The notes: generated from the sequence alone by a model not told the origin. Shown: positions 12,050-26,133, numbered from the stretch's first letter. The stretch: 64,000 nucleotides of DNA from Cryptomeria japonica (GCF_030272615.1 NC_081413.1:723319649-723383648); one strand, 5' to 3'. Made by a program: numbers and translations.

Positions 12050-13600
12050 GATGGCACGAAGAGGAAATATGAATGGTAGAGTGTGTGGGAATGCAGACCT
12101 TGTTGTGATGGAAATGTTGCAAGGAATTGCAACTTGGTTGGAAGCTATTAAGACAGCCCAGAGAAGAGGCCGACATATTGAAGATGTGAGTGAAGATGAA
12201 GGAGAAGAAGCCCCAATAGAACAAGTAAACCCACTAAAGATTGATCCAGATGAAGAGAGGTGTTTGAGGTTTTTGAGTAGGGTGAATACTAAACCTCATT
12301 TTACCCCACCAGAATATGATGAAAATTTAGATTCGAAGGAATCGATGGATTGGATCTCAAAGATGGAGAAATATTTTGATTTTGAGAACACCGCAGAAGA
12401 AAGAAAGGTAAAATATTTCTATACCCGGTTGAAGGGTCATGCATCTCTTTGGTGGGAGCATTTGCAGGTTGATAGATAGAGAAGAGGTAAAGAGAAGATC
12501 AAAACATGGGATCGAATGGTTGCTAAGTTGAAATCAAAATTTATGCCAGTTGATTATCAAGTGAATTTGTTCTAAAAGTTGTAGAATTTGAGATAGAAGG
12601 AATCTAGTGTGAAGGAGTACACCGAAGTATTTTACAAGTTGAATATCAGATCCAGACATGTTGATGATGAAGTTGAAAAAGTTGCAAGATATTTGAATGG
12701 ATTGTGGATGTCTATACAAGAAGAACTTAGTTTGATCAAATTGTAGAGTGTTGAAGAAGCTTACCAGTATGCCTTGAAAGAGAAGAGAAGCTGAACAAAA
12801 GACATGAGTAGAGGCAGAGAGGTAGAGGTGGAAGGTTTTCCGGAGGAAGATTTCAAGGAGGAAGATATACCAGAGATAGAGGAACCTATACAAATTAGGA
12901 CAAGGACAAGGAAGTAAGCAAAGAAAGTAATTCATACTGGAAAGATGATAGAAATTTCTACCGGAGGAGAGAACCAGATGGCTATCGGAATGATAATTTT
13001 GGAAAAGATGACAGAAGACAAGACAAGAGAGTGTTTAGAGGAACTTGCTATAAGTGTGGAGGAGAAGGACATCGTGCTTTCAAGTGTAAGAAGATAGAGA
13101 ATATCGGAAGAACAGTAGTGGTGGAAGAAAGCCCCACCGGATCGGCCAATAAACCGGAAGATGGATAATTATTGATAATGAGGAGAGCTTTGTGTCATAC
13201 CAAGAGAGATGAAGAACCCTTGCAGAGGAAGAATTTTTTCAAGACCATATGTAAGGTATCTAGTAAGTGTTGTAAAGTTGTCATTGATAGTGGTAGTTCA
13301 GATAATCTTGTTTCAAAAGAGATGGTGAATAAGTTGAATTTGGAATGATTGAAACACCCTAAGCCTTATTAGATAGCATGGATTTGGGATGATCATAAGT
13401 TGTTAGTAAGTGAGCAATGTTTGATTGAATTGAAAATTGGAAATTATCATGATGAAGTCTTGTGTGATAGTATGCCTATGGATATTTGTCACATTTTGTT
13501 GGGTAGACCTTGGCAGTTTGATAGACATACAATACATGATAGGAGGAAGAATACATACACTATTATGGCCAATGGGATGAAGAAAACCTTGTTACCCTTG
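12050..13600 (+). other. gag and protease region of the old chromovirus
   Basis: The gag core is at about 12240-12760 (WISKMEKYFDFENTAEERKV, then HASLWWEHLQ). A CCHC zinc knuckle of the form CYKCGGEGHRAFKC lies at about 13048-13090. A retropepsin motif (VIDSGSSDN) is near 13280, and a DICHILLGRPW protease C-terminal motif lies near 13480. Gag packages the element RNA and the knuckle binds nucleic acid. The region is broken and is a fossil. Confidence 0.85.
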
Positions 13601-13729
13601 GAGGAACCTTTGAAGAGTGAAGTCAGTATGAATGCTAGAATATGTTTGGTAGATGGAAGGAAATGCATGGATGGAATGAGACATGAGAATGTGTCTTTTG
13701 CCTTAGTTCCTAAGAAGACTGAGAGCACG

Positions 13730-15120
13730 GAGCATGAAGAAGAACAACTGGAAGAGATAAAAGAGTTGATGACAAAGTATGAAGACATCATATCAGATAA
13801 TGTACCTAATGGATTACCACCTATGAGAAGTATCATTCATTGCATGGACCTGATTCTTGGAGCTAGTTTGCCTAACAAAGCTACACACCGTATGATGCAG
13901 GCAGAGAATGAAGAGTTGAATAGATAATTGCAAGAGTTGTTGAAGAAAGGTTTGATCAGGGAAAGTCTAAGTCCCTATGTAGTACCAGCAGTCTTAGCAC
14001 CTAAGAAGAAAGGAGGATGTGTACCGATTCTAGAGCAATAAACAAGATCACAGTGAAATACTAATTTCCTTTGCCTAGGATGGATGGCATAATGGACTGT
14101 TTGAGTGGAGCCAAATACTTTACAAAAGATAGACTTGAAGAGTGGATATCATCAGATCAGGATCAAAGAAGGAGATGAGTGGAAGATAGCATTCAAGACA
14201 AATGAAGGACTGTATGAATGGTTGGCGATGCCTTTTGGGTTAACTCATGCACCGAGTACTTTCATGAGACTGATGAATGAGGTATTGAAGAAATTCTTGG
14301 GTAAGTTTATTATTATATATTTGGATGACATTTTGATTTTCAGTCAGACAAAAGAGGAGCATTTGTTGCATTTGACACAAGTTTTGTAGAGGTTGAGAGA
14401 AGAAAAGTTGTTGATAGATCTTAAGAAGTGTACTTTCATGAAGGAAGAATTAGTCTATTTGGGATTTGTGATATCTAAGGATGGTTTAAAGATGGACCCT
14501 CAGATAGTAGAAGCAATTGTTGAATGTTCTACACCGAAAAGCATTGGAGAGGTAAGATCATTTCATGGATTGGCTAGTTTCTACCGGAAGTTTATCTGAA
14601 ATTTTAGTTCAGTTTGTAACTCTATGATTGAGACAATGAGTGGAGATAGGAAGGAATTCAAGTGGACCGTCGAAGCAAACAAAAGTTTTGAACTATTGAA
14701 GCTGAGAGTGATAGAGAAGCCCGTGTTAGCTTTACTGGATTTCAACAAATTATTTCAAGTGGATTGTGATGCAAGTGGAATAGCAATCAGAGCAGTCTTG
14801 AGTCAGGAAGGGAGAGTGGTAGCTTATTTCAATGAGAAATTGAATGATACCCGGAAGAGATATTCAGTGTATGATCAAGAATTTTATGTCATAGTTCAAG
14901 CCTTGAAGAAGTGGAGACATTACCTATTTCCTAAGGAGTTTGTGTTGTAGATGGATCATCAAGCTTTGCAGTATTTGAACAGTCAGAGTAAGTTGAATCA
15001 GAGACATGTGAGATGGGTAAAATTTTTGCAGAGTTACACTTTTGTGTTGAAGCATAGAAGTGGAAAATCAAACAAATTTGTTGATGCATTGAGTAGAAGA
15101 AGGAATTTGCTGACAAAGAT
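13730..15120 (+). other. Reverse transcriptase and RNase H region of the old chromovirus
   Basis: The palm motif with the catalytic pair is visible as YLDDILIFS near 14320, preceded by [13 protein letters not shown] and [13 protein letters not shown]. The RNase H follows (VDCDASGIAIRAVLSQ near 14760, then YDQEFYVIVQALKKWRHYL, and DALSRR near 15090). Motif order and spacing match Ty3/Gypsy polymerases. Broken; fossil. Confidence 0.9.
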
Positions 15121-15209
15121 GAGAGTGACATATTAGTATTTGAGGAGTTGAAGACCTTGTATGATGATGACCTAGATTTTGCAGAACCCTAGAGAGCATG
15201 TAGAGAACC

Positions 15210-16560
15210 GGTTATGGTAGATAGAAGCGAGTGGTTGGATTACTTTATTCAGGATGGGATGTTATTCAGAGGAGTGCAGTTATGCATGCCTAAGAGTTCT
15301 ATGAGGCAGAATCTGATAAAGGAGAAACATAGTGGAGGATTAGTCGAACAATTTGGTGTTGATAAAATAGTAGCATTGGTGAGTGAGCATTACATTTGGC
15401 CCCAGATTCATAAAGATGTTAGGAAATATGTGCAAAGTTATAGAGTTTGTCAAGTTGCAAAGGGTAGTAGTTAGAATGTGGGATTGTATAAACCTTTGAC
15501 AGTACTAGAGAGACCTTGGGAAGATATAAGCATGGATTTCATACTTAGATTGCCTAAAACATGGAAAGGGTGATTCTATATTTGTAATACTGGATAGATT
15601 CTCGAAGATGGCTCATTTCATACCTTGTAAGAAGAAATCAGATGCAGTGCATATAGCTGACTTATTTTTCAAGGAAGTGGTGAGATTGAATGGATTAGCT
15701 AAGAGCATAGTTTCAAATAGAGATGCTAAGTTTGTTGGTTATTTTGGGAGAACACTTTGGAAGAAGATGAAGACAAATTTGAAGTTCAGTTCTACTTTTC
15801 ACCCACAGACTGATGGACAAACAGAAGTAGTTAATCGGAGCTTGGGAGATTTGTTAAGATGCTTATTTGGAGACAAAACCAAAAGTTGGGATTTGATTCT
15901 TGCACAAGAAAAGTTTTCCTACAATAATTCAGTAAACAGGAGTACCGAAAGGACACCTTTTGAGATTGTTACCGGAGCACACCCCAAAGATATATCAAAA
16001 CTCAAAGATATTAGTAGTGAAGACCGGAGAAGTGTAGAAGCAGAAGAATTTGCAAATCATATAAAGGACTTACATATTCAAGTTAAGTAGTTTTTGGAGG
16101 ACATGAACAATAATTATAAGGAGAAAGCAGATGAGAAGAGGAGACATAAGGAATTTGAAGTTGTCGATGAAGTGATGGTGTATCTAAGAAAAAAAAGATT
16201 CCCAGTTGGGACTTATAACAAGTTGCAGATGAGGAAGTTTGGACCTCGCAAGATTTTGAAAAAGTTTAGTTCTGGAAATGCATATGAAGTGGAGTTACCG
16301 GATAGTCTGAGTGTTTCACCTGTATTTAACATTGCAGATCTACATCAGTATCATGAACCAGAATTCAATGAGGACAATATAGCAGACTTGGACAAACAAT
16401 TTCCCCGAAAGGAACTGGATCAAATTGAAGACATTTTGGATAGTAGGATTGGGCATAGTATTCGGAGCAGTCAGTATATGGAGTATCTTGTAAAGTGGAA
16501 AGGCAGACCAGTTGAAGATTTATCTTGGATTTCTTAGGAAGAGGTAGACAACCTTGGTTT
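15210..16560 (+). other. Integrase and chromodomain region of the old chromovirus
   Basis: The zinc-binding HHCC-like segment is near 15320-15460 (YIWPQIHKDVRKYV, CQVAK). The catalytic core follows, with MDF near 15535, NRDAKF near 15720 and HPQTDGQTEVVNRSL near 15800. The C-terminus (about 16420-16560) holds a chromodomain-like segment YMEYLVKWKGRPVEDLSWIS, which in chromoviruses steers integration toward particular chromatin. Broken; fossil. Confidence 0.88.
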
Positions 16561-16616
16561 TCCTCTAACCCCAGCAAAGTGAGAGACTCACTTTTTTTCA
16601 ATAAACCCAGATGTTT

Positions 16617-16972
16617 GATGTAGGAGCATCCCCGGTTCGTGGTAATCTTGCATCACCCAGAAATATTTCTTTTTGTTTTCCTTTCTGTTTGCAGTTTCAA
16701 CATTTCTTTTTGTATTTCCCGGATTTGGCTCACCAGAACCTATGGAGTTGGATTTTGCTTAAAGACTTGATCATCTACGTTATTCCCAAACTGCGGAGCA
16801 TTTGGATCATTTTTTAGCAAGTTATCACTACCGGTTTCCAAGACAATTTTATGTTACTGGTTGCCTAGACCTATTTGCATTGGTGATCTACTGGATCTTT
16901 TCCGTACCTTCTGGAGCCCTAAGCATTGATTTCATTGTTCCTTGGCATGTGTTCGACCTTCCCTTTGATTCT
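16617..16972 (+). repeat. 3' LTR of the old chromovirus, left piece
   Basis: Begins TGATGTAGGAGCATCCC and follows the 5' LTR closely until TTTGATTCT, where the younger element starts. The last five bases, ATTCT (16968-16972), are the left target duplication of that insertion. Confidence 0.92.
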
Positions 16973-17389
16973 TGTCATGCCCAAAATTTAGGGCAAAACA
17001 GAACAAATTTTTCTTTTAAAAAACATACTAAATTAATTAACAAGTTCACTCTCGCGACAAGCGTTACTGAAATTTCCATTATTAAATTCGAGCTAATTCT
17101 GAAACAAACTAAGCATCGATAAATTGTTAAATATTAATTGCGTAAGACTAACTGGTTTAATTTTATCTCCAAGAGACACCTAGTCCTTAGGTTTATTAAA
17201 TTAATCAAGCTAAAGGAAATAGGAGAGGAAAATTAATTTAATCTCCCATATGACTATATTGTCTATCCATCCATTTTAAATTTCTCTTTATTACTTGTTC
17301 CAAATTATAACCAGAATTATATATATATAATTAAATACTTAATCCAAAATTATGATCAAAATTCATATATATACATATATATATATGTA

Positions 17390-17438
<49 letters not shown>

Positions 17439-17452
17439 ATATATATATATAG

Positions 17453-17500
<48 letters not shown>

Positions 17501-20500
17501 CATATATGTTAAATATTTTAATTCTAATTCAAAAGCCATTTTAACTTCCTAAATATTATTCCATATTTTTCCCCAACCCTAATTAGGGTTCTATTTTCTC
17601 ACATATATATTATCTAAACTAATTAACATATTATTTTTTAAACCAATCTGCCCTAACCCCACCCGGGCTAGGGTTTAACCCCTATTTTTTTTGTTACAGA
17701 CAATTTTCTTACTGGGCCGAAGACCCCAAGGCGGCCATGTTTTTTTTTTGTTTGCAGGTTGCGGAGGAAGGGAGGTGGGTTTGGCCGCGCGCCACTGTGT
17801 GAGCGCACAGTGGGCGCCGCGGCACCACTGTGTGGCCACACAGTGGCGGTCGTGGCCATCCACTGTGTGTCCACACAGTGGGAGCCGAAAGCGGCTTCAC
17901 AGTGGGCGCCACGCGGCCCTCCACTGCGCATACACACAGTGGGGTCCGCGAGGACCCAATAACATTCTCCCTTTTTTTTTAAATTTTTTTTTTTTTTTAA
18001 TATATAATATATAAATATATATATATATAAATATAAATTTATATATATATATATTTATATTTATATAAATTTATATCCATAGTTAAAAATGGTGAAAATA
18101 TTTCAATATGAATATATATATTTTTTAAAAGAGATTTACATACAAATTTTTTTTAAACTATTATAATAAAGGGAAAGGCATTAAGTTTATTCAGAAATAT
18201 ATATATATATATATATATAAAAGCTTTTAAATCAATGCTAACTGAAATACAATTTAAAATACTTTTTAAAAGATACAATATACTTTTCTGGAATAAAAAG
18301 AATTTCATTGATTTTTTTCCTCTAATAAAATATTTACATAAAACAACTTTTTTCATTAAAATACTTAAAATCTTTCAGCATCAATAAACTTCTATTTTGC
18401 CACAAGTAAAATATAGATAAAATTTAAATGAAAACAATTCTTTTTTTTTTTTTTTTTCATAATTCAAAGAAGCTTTTGCATGCAACACAAATTAACTTTT
18501 CTTTTTCTAAAAACCAGAAGTAGAAATAACAAGCCTTTCTTTTTTAAAACATCTCTAAGATATTCTACCAATTTTCAGGATGTTTCTCTGAACAGTCACA
18601 ACAATAAAACTTCAAGTCTACTTTCACAAAATACAACTTGCTTCTCTTTTCTATGAATGAGGCATATTTCTATAACAATTTTAAACAAACATCTGCAACT
18701 GAATTTAAGAATCTTCAATAATAATCTTCAGTGTCTTTTTCATGGTTCCTATTCTTTTTCTCCTGTCTTTCCTGCATAATAGATAGACATAAATATGACC
18801 ACGGAGTGCTCACCTCCCAGCCTAGGCTAACTGGTAGCCACCCCCGAGCTTGGAGAACCAAATCCTAGACGGGTTACAAACAGGCAAACACATAGAAAGC
18901 AATGCATATAGATTTTCCAGACACATTCCCAACTTGGCTTTCACAGCACCACACTTTGGTGATGAACAATTTCAAAGGGTGGTAGTGGACCAATACCCTG
19001 AGGAGAACTGCAAGTATGAAATAAACAAGAAGCCACCTCATGGCACAATAATAATATCAAGAATATCAACCCCTTATTCCTTATGCCCCCCAAAGGCATT
19101 CTAGCCTTATATCCCTCCTTATGACCCCCATTGCACAAACAGGCCATGCAGCAAGGGTCACACAAAGATCCCTTGTGATCGCTCTCAAAAGAGAGTCTCT
19201 CACTCGAGGGCTGTCACTGCTACCACCCTCAAGATCCTCTTCTCTCCCAAGAGTAAGAGATCTTGAGAAAACTCCCAAAACACAACAATTCATAAAGCAA
19301 AAATACCAAAGGATTTTCTAACACAAACTTTCAAGATCACAGATTTCTTATACCAACAACTTCCAAACATAACAAGAAGAAGACATTAAAATAATAATTG
19401 AAACCAACCTTAATCTGCCCAAAGGTTATTATGATATTTGATGAAGAGCTGCCCAATCCACAAATCTTTTTCCTTCTACCCTTATTCAATTTCTCTATTC
19501 CATAACATTATTTTCTTTTCAAATTTTCTTCTGTCTCCAAAAATGGAGAGTGGGTGATTACCCTCCTATTCTCAAAAATCTTCCTTAAGAAGCTCACTCT
19601 CTGAGTTCTCACAGGATTCTATAAAAAACCAAAAAGAAGAAAGAAAGCAAAAATGCAAAAAGATTCTCATTCCAAAAGGAAAAATCTTGATTAGATTTAA
19701 CTTCTAATTTTCAATTTGCGCTCAACTCAAAAAAACCAATATTTAAAGCGTTAAAAAGATCATTATAAAGTAGAAACTTGCCTAAAATTACCCCTAACCC
19801 CTAGGTATACCTTATGGGCTTTAGGAAACCCTATTAAACTACCCCTAGGTGTTCATTTAACTCATTTTAAACCCCTCTGAAGTTTATTTTCGGGTCAAAC
19901 ATAAGTTGACCACTCCAAATATTATATTTCCAAAGTATTTATGACAACACATTAATTTATTTAAGAAAACTATAATTAAACACTTTCCCACCAAGAGACA
20001 AAATAAAACATTTAAATTTAAATACACACGTGTCAAGTGACACAAATAAAACACTTTTACAAAAATAAAACATGAAATTGTCTCTTGAGGTTTTTACACA
20101 ATAAATTTAAATAACACTTAACACTCATGCAGCATATACTGCTACGAATAAAATACAACACAAACGGGGTGTTGTCTCTCCAAATAGACAAACCCTGGCT
20201 TACGAACATACATAAGTCTAGGTTTGATTCTCCGTAATTTTCCATGGTCACATGGTAAATTTTCCTGCGCATCTCAATATACACATTAGTACTTCCACAT
20301 ATCCAATTATAATATAATTCAATAATATAACAATGCACATCATTACTTGCATACAATTTTCATTTGCACAGATCAAATACAACTTTTACCAAGCAATTTC
20401 ACATAAGCAATTTCATCCCAATTCACATAAACTAACCATACATCATATTTCTATATTCAAAGTAAAGTCCTGCAAATTCAATAACGACATCTATCATTGC

Positions 20501-20697
20501 AATATCATCCTATCTAACAATCAAGTAGTGTTCTATCTCATAAAGCATATAAGTAAATCATCAAATCATAGCAATGTTATCCAAATCCTGAAATCATATA
20601 AGTTCTAAGTCTCAAAATGCATCAAAATAAAGTATCCATAATAGTCTAAAATATAAAATCCACTGAATGTCAGACTGAGTCGAGGTGAGGCCTCACA
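16973..20697 (-). repeat. 3' LTR of the young chromovirus (3725 bp)
   Basis: On the plus strand it reads TGTCATGCCCAAAATTTAGG ... GAGGCCTCACA. The strong near-identity with 25632-29431 is obvious throughout. It contains long AT microsatellites (about 17384-17500 and 18000-18075) and a GC-rich hairpin island (17784-17958). Confidence 0.95.
17784..17958. repeat. GC-rich hairpin island in the 3' LTR of the young chromovirus
   Basis: In a very AT-rich LTR, this 175-bp block is GC-rich. It is built from successive inverted repeats of the form CCACTGTGTG-spacer-CACAGTGG, including a perfect 22-bp palindrome at 17825-17846. The block ends in a GGGTCC-GCGA-GGACCC hairpin. About four full hairpins remain here. 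Confidence 0.85.
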
Positions 20698-20712
20698 TCC
20701 TCCCCCTCTAGG
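20698..20712 (-). other. Polypurine tract
   Basis: Minus strand AGAGGGGGAGGATG lies directly before the 3' LTR. It is the expected primer for plus-strand DNA synthesis, and it confirms orientation and LTR border. Confidence 0.85.
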
Positions 20713-22078
20713 CATGAACTTCCTCTTGGAGTTCATCAAAGAGGTGAGGGTACTCTGATCTCATACGTGCTGTGTCCTCCCATGAAGCCGTAACCTCATC
20801 ATAACAATCCCACTGGACCCTAACCTGGTCCAACTCTCGACCTCGAAGGGCCAATGTCTGGCGTGCCAAAATGCGAATGGGCTCCAAAGCTAGCTGCCCG
20901 TCCGACTCCACCTGCAAGGCATCCCAATCTAAAAGGTGAGACTCATCATAGATATATTTTCTCAAAACTGAAACATGAAACACATCGTGGATGCGTGACA
21001 GGCTAGGTGGCAAAGCTAAACGGTAGGCAACTGGACCTATCCTCTCCAGAATCTCAAAAGGTCCTACAAATCGAGGTGCGAGCTTAGAACCCTTTCCGTA
21101 ACGGATTGGACTCTTATGCGGTCGCACTCTCAAAAAAACTTTGTCTCCAACCAGGTAACTACGATCTATCCTCTTTGCATCGGCATACTTCTTTTGTCTA
21201 TCTTGAGCCTCTCTGAGACGCTGTCTAATCAAATCCACCTGCTGTTCCATATCCCGAACTAACTCAGGACCAATAGCAACTCTATCCTCTATGCGATCCC
21301 AACTCAAGGGCATCCTGCAAGGCCTGCCGTATAATGCCTGGTAGGGTGGCATTCCCAAGGAAGTGTGATGCCCATTGTTATAGGCAAACTCCACTAAGGG
21401 AAGGTACTCCTCCCACCGGGTCTGATGATCCATGACGTACATATGAAGCATATCCTCTAACACCTGATTGACCCTCTCTGTCTGACCATCTGTCTCCAGG
21501 TGATAGGCTGTACTGAAATTGAGCTTAGTGCCCATAGCTGCCTGTAATGACTTCCAAAAGGTAGAAGTGAAAAGAGAACCCTTGTCAGAAATAATCTTGC
21601 GGGGTACGCCATGTAGTCTAACAATGTCTCGCAAGAACACCTGTGCTACTGTTGGAGCTGTGAATGTAGTACGAACTGGTGAAAAGTGAGCTACTTTGGT
21701 CAACTTGTCAACTGTCACCAAGATAGCATCATGGCGATGAGAAGACATAGGAAGACCAATGATGAAATCCATGGATATAGTATCCCACTTCCACTCTGGT
21801 ATAGCATGAGACTGAAGCAACCCACCTGGATGGCGGTGCTCCGCCTTGACCCTCTGACACTCAAGACATCGAGCTACTATCTCGGCAATGAGCTGCCGCA
21901 TTCCCGGCCAATGATACAACTGCCTCAAGTCAACATGCAACTTCTTAACCCCGGGATGCACTGCATAAGGAGCTCTATGAGCTTCCGAGACAATGAACTC
22001 TCGCAACCCTCCGGAGGAAGGTACATAAATGCGCCCTCTGTGGCGTAACAGTCCATCGGACTCCAAAGAATAATCCAC
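20713..22078 (-). other. Integrase and chromodomain region of the young chromovirus
   Basis: An HHCC zinc segment (HPGVKKLHVDLRQLYHWPGM ... CLECQ) is at about 21850-21960. The DDE core shows MDFIIGLP, ISDKGSLF and ETDGQTERVNQ. A linker and a C-terminal chromodomain-like segment (VRVQWDCYDEVTASWED, then EYPHLFDE) end near 20720. The chromodomain is the hallmark of chromoviruses and probably guides insertion to marked chromatin. Confidence 0.93.
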
Positions 22079-22099
22079 ATATTTCCCTTATAGAGTAAC

Positions 22100-23500
22100 C
22101 TAAGAATGTAATACCTGACAAACCTCTGCATACCATCCATCCTCTGACAAGTGCCGAAGTATACGGTCTCTCAAGTCTGTGCCCATGGATATGGTGTAAA
22201 CCTCATGACGTCTCCTACTCAAGGCATCTGCAACTACATTTTCCTTTCCTTTGATGTAGTGAATGTCAAAATCATATTCGCACAAGAACTCCATCCATCT
22301 CCTTTGGCGTGCATTAAGGTTCGGCTGAGTGAAGATGTACTGAAGACTCTGATGATCTGAATGCAACTCGAAGTGATGTCCTAAAAGGAAGTGTCTCCAC
22401 CTCACAAGTGCATGCACTACTGCTGCGAGCTCAAGGTCATGGGTGGGATAATTAAGTTCATGAGTCTTAAGTTTCCTAGACTCAAAAGCTATGGCCCTAC
22501 CACCCTGCATAAGAACTGCCCCTAAACCCTCTAAGGAAGCATCTGTACAAACCATGAAGTCAACTGAAGGATCTGGTACAACAAGGATAGGAGCGCTAGT
22601 AAGTGCCTTCTTGAGTTCCTGAAAGGCCTTCTCGCACTTCTCTGTCCACTCAAATTTCTTCCCTTTACGCTGAAGAGAAGTAATAGGGTGTGCGACTCTA
22701 GAGAAACCTTCGACAAAACGTCGGTAATACCCTGCTAAACCCATGAAACTCCTGACCTCTGTCACACTGGTAGGCGCTGGCCAATCCATAATAGCCCTAA
22801 TCTTTGATGGGTCGACTGAGATCCCATCACCGAAAATAACGTGTCCAAGGTACTTGACCTCAGATCGAAAGAAAGCACACTTCGATAGGCTGCCAAACAA
22901 CTGGTTATCCTGCAAACACTGCAATACCTGTTTCAGGTGCTCCTCATGCTCCTTCTCATTCCGAGAATATATCAGTATATCATCGAGGAACACAATAACA
23001 AAATGGTCCAGAAAGGTACGGAACACCCCATTCATGAGGCTCATAAAAACTGCCGGGGCATTCGTAAGTCCGAAGGGGACTACGGTAAACTCATAGTGAC
23101 CATATCTAGTGCGAAATGCGGTCTTGTGGATATCACTTTCCACTATTCTCAACTGATGGTATCCTGGCTTCAGATCTATTTTGGAAAAGACTTTGGCACC
23201 CTGAAGCTGGTCAAATAAATCATCAATTCTGGGCAAAGGATATCGGTTCTTGATGGTTACTTTATTTAGCTGTCGATAATCCATACACAATCGGAGAGAT
23301 CCATCCTTCTTCTTAACGAAGATGACTGGTGCACCCCATGGGGATACGCTAGGACGGATATGACCCTTCTCAAGAAGTTCCTCAAGCTGGATTTTAAGTT
23401 CATTAAGCTCATTTGTGGTCATTCTATAAGGTGCTCTGGAAACTGGCTCGGCTCCTGGTACTAGGTCTATATGAAAATCAATCTCTCTGCGGGGAGGCAT
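22100..23500 (-). other. Reverse transcriptase and RNase H region of the young chromovirus
   Basis: RT motifs in order: [44 protein letters not shown], then the catalytic [10 protein letters not shown] near 22980. RNase H follows with [32 protein letters not shown] and DALSRR near 22210. All catalytic motifs expected for Ty3/Gypsy are visible. Copies the element RNA into DNA inside the particle. Confidence 0.93.
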
Positions 23501-23614
23501 TCCCGGTAATTCTGAAGGAAATACATCTGAATATCCCTTAAGGATAGGATAGTCATCAAGCGATGTTTCTTTTTCCTCCTCTTCCTCTCTGTCTCTGATA
23601 GTGATAGCAAAAAG

Positions 23615-25500
23615 CTAACATCCCTTCTGCATGCTCCGCTTAAGCTGCATTGCGGAGATCATACAAAGAGACACGGGCTTCTGTATCCTGGTGATAACTA
23701 TGGGCGAACCATGATCATCCTCACACTCGATCTTTTTCAGGCGGCAATCCATCTTGGCTCTGTGGGCATAAAGCCAATCCATGCCAAGTACGATTCTGTA
23801 AGATCCAAGTGGAGTCACTCTAAGGTCTACTAAAGTGGTGGTCTTGCCAATCTGCAGCTGACATGCCCTAACCTCTGATTCCACTGACACTCTAGCCCCT
23901 GAAGCTAATTCCACTTCCCAACTGACACCCTGCCTAGTTGCCACTAGCCCGCAACGCTCCACAACCAATGGAGATATAAAGGAGTCAGTAGCTCCTGAAT
24001 CAAACAAAATAGATACATTGTTACCTTTGATTATACCTGAAGATTTGATAACCGTGGCCTGATGCTCAGCCTGGCGGTTGTCAACCGCTGCGAATACTCT
24101 ATGGGACCTGCCCATATCACCAACTGTCAGCTCTGAAGCGGCCATCCGCTGACTCCCTACTACCTGTCCCTGAGGGCAATCCCTCGCCATATGCCCCATG
24201 GCTCCACATGTAAAGCAAGCACCCCGTGCCTGGAACTGGGCACCCTGAGGCCTAGAGAATGACTGACCTCCTGTCCTACTGGATCCGCTGTACCCACCCC
24301 TGGAGGACTGCTGAGTCCCCGCCGGCTGTGTGTACTGCCCCTGTGCTCTCTGATCACATTTCTGTCCCTGAGTCTGCCACTGCTTGGGCTTGGAGCCCTG
24401 CGGATACTGTGGAGGCTTCTGCCTCTGGTTCTGTGGTGTCTGTTGTGGAGGAGGGGGTTTGGAGAACCCCTGAGAATTTCGGTTGTTCCCCTTCCAATGT
24501 GGTTTCTGGAATCCATAAGTCTGAGGTGTAGGATTTCGGTTCTGAAACCGATCCCTATTGTCCTGTGGTCTAACCTGAATTTCCTCAGCAATCAGTGCCT
24601 TCTCTACAGCAACCCGAAGGCTCTCTGGAGCGGACATCCTAACAGGCCCGGCTATACTGACATTTAATCCCCTGATGAAGCAGTTTACAAGAAGTTTCTC
24701 ATCCTTTAGATAATCTACATATGGCAACAACTCAAAGAATTTACTCTCATACTGGGTTACTGACAAGCCTTTTTGTTGGAAATCATGAAATTCGTCTATA
24801 CGACGCTGCCTGAAGTGTTCTGATAGGTACCTCTCACGGAACCTCTCTGTGAATATCTCCCAAGTGAGTGTATTAGGAACTAATCCGCATTTGTACTCTT
24901 CCTGTCTCCACCAGGTGGAGGTTGTCCCTCTCAGAAGATGAACTGCAACACGTGCTTTCAAGTTGCTCTCATATGAACGCAATGCAAAGCACCTCTCAAG
25001 ACTCAGAAGCCATGCCTCGGCCTCTACTCCATCTGTAGAACCTCCGAAGGATGGTGGTTGGAGGCGCATGACCTCCCTGATGAGATCCCCTGGATCTCGA
25101 TGACCTCTCTCAAAATAAACTGGTTCCACCGCTGGAGGTGGTCCTGGCATATGCACTGACTCTGGCTCATTACCACCCTGACTCTCTACAGGAATCGGAG
25201 CTGGGCTCCTGCTTCGTTCTCTATCAACAGACCTATGACTCCCAGAGTCATGACTCCTACCCTGAGGGTTCTCTGCTGGGATCCTTTCCTGAACAATGCC
25301 AATAAGATTCTGAATGGCTGCTAAAATGTCACGGTTAGGTTCATTTGGCTGTTCGGGAGGTGCTCCTGGGTTCTCCTCTGGAACCGATGCCTCCCTCTCT
25401 ACCTCATCGCGTGCTATGCGCACACGTCTAGGACCCCGTCCGCGCTTGCGAGCTTGTCGCGTCAACGGAGGCATCCTAAGAGGAAAATAAGACAAAACAA
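23615..25500 (-). other. gag-protease region of the young chromovirus
   Basis: The region starts with a basic segment (RQARKRGRGPRRVR). The gag core follows at about 24580-25110 (FGGSTDGVEAEAWLLSLERC, then TSTWWRQEEYKCG), then a Gln/Ser/Gly-rich stretch and one CCHC knuckle (CFTCGAMGHMARDC) near 24180-24225. The retropepsin (ILFDSGATDSFIS near 23970-24010, IVLGMDWL near 23780) lies in the same region. Total length is normal for a plant chromovirus. Confidence 0.93.
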
Positions 25501-25612
25501 TTAATTTATTTCTTTTATAATTAAATTCAATTAAATTCAAAATTCCATTTAACAAAATAATTTAAAATATTCTAAGGCGAAACGTAAGTGAGTAAGGCTC
25601 CTAGTGTGGAAA

Positions 25613-25630
25613 CCTTGCTCTGATACCAAA
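25613..25630 (-). other. Primer-binding site (initiator tRNA-Met type)
   Basis: Minus strand TTTGGTATCAGAGCAAGG lies directly after the 5' LTR, close to the complement of plant initiator tRNA-Met. Confidence 0.9.
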
Positions 25631-25631
25631 A

Positions 25632-25973
25632 TGTCATGCCCAAAATTTAGGGCAAAATGGAACAAATTTTTCTTTTAAAAAACATACTAAATTAATTAAC
25701 AAGTTCACTCTCGCGACAAGCGTTACTGAAATTTCCATTATTAAATTCGAGCTAATTCTGAAACGAACTAAGCATCGATAAATTGTTAAATTTTAATTGC
25801 GTAAGACTAACTGGTTTAATTTTATCTCCAAGAGACACCTAGTCCTTAGGTTTATTAAATTAATCAAGCTAAAAGAAATAGGAGAGGAAAGTTAATTTAA
25901 TCTCCCATATGAATACATTGTCTATCCATCCATTTTAAATTTCTCTTTATTACTTGTTCCAAATTATAACCAG

Positions 25974-26023
<50 letters not shown>

Positions 26024-26082
26024 TTATATATACATATATATATATTTATAATTAAATACTTAATCCAAAATTATGATCAAAA

Positions 26083-26133
<51 letters not shown>

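Noticed and set aside
17352-17552. Tyr/Ile repeat protein in the AT microsatellite
   Set aside because: Pure (TA)n translation, no coding support.
17668-18014. Overlapping Cys/His-rich open frames in the GC island on both strands
   Set aside because: They are by-products of the CACTGTG/CACAGTG hairpins, which are open in several frames on both strands. The same frames recur in the other LTR copy.
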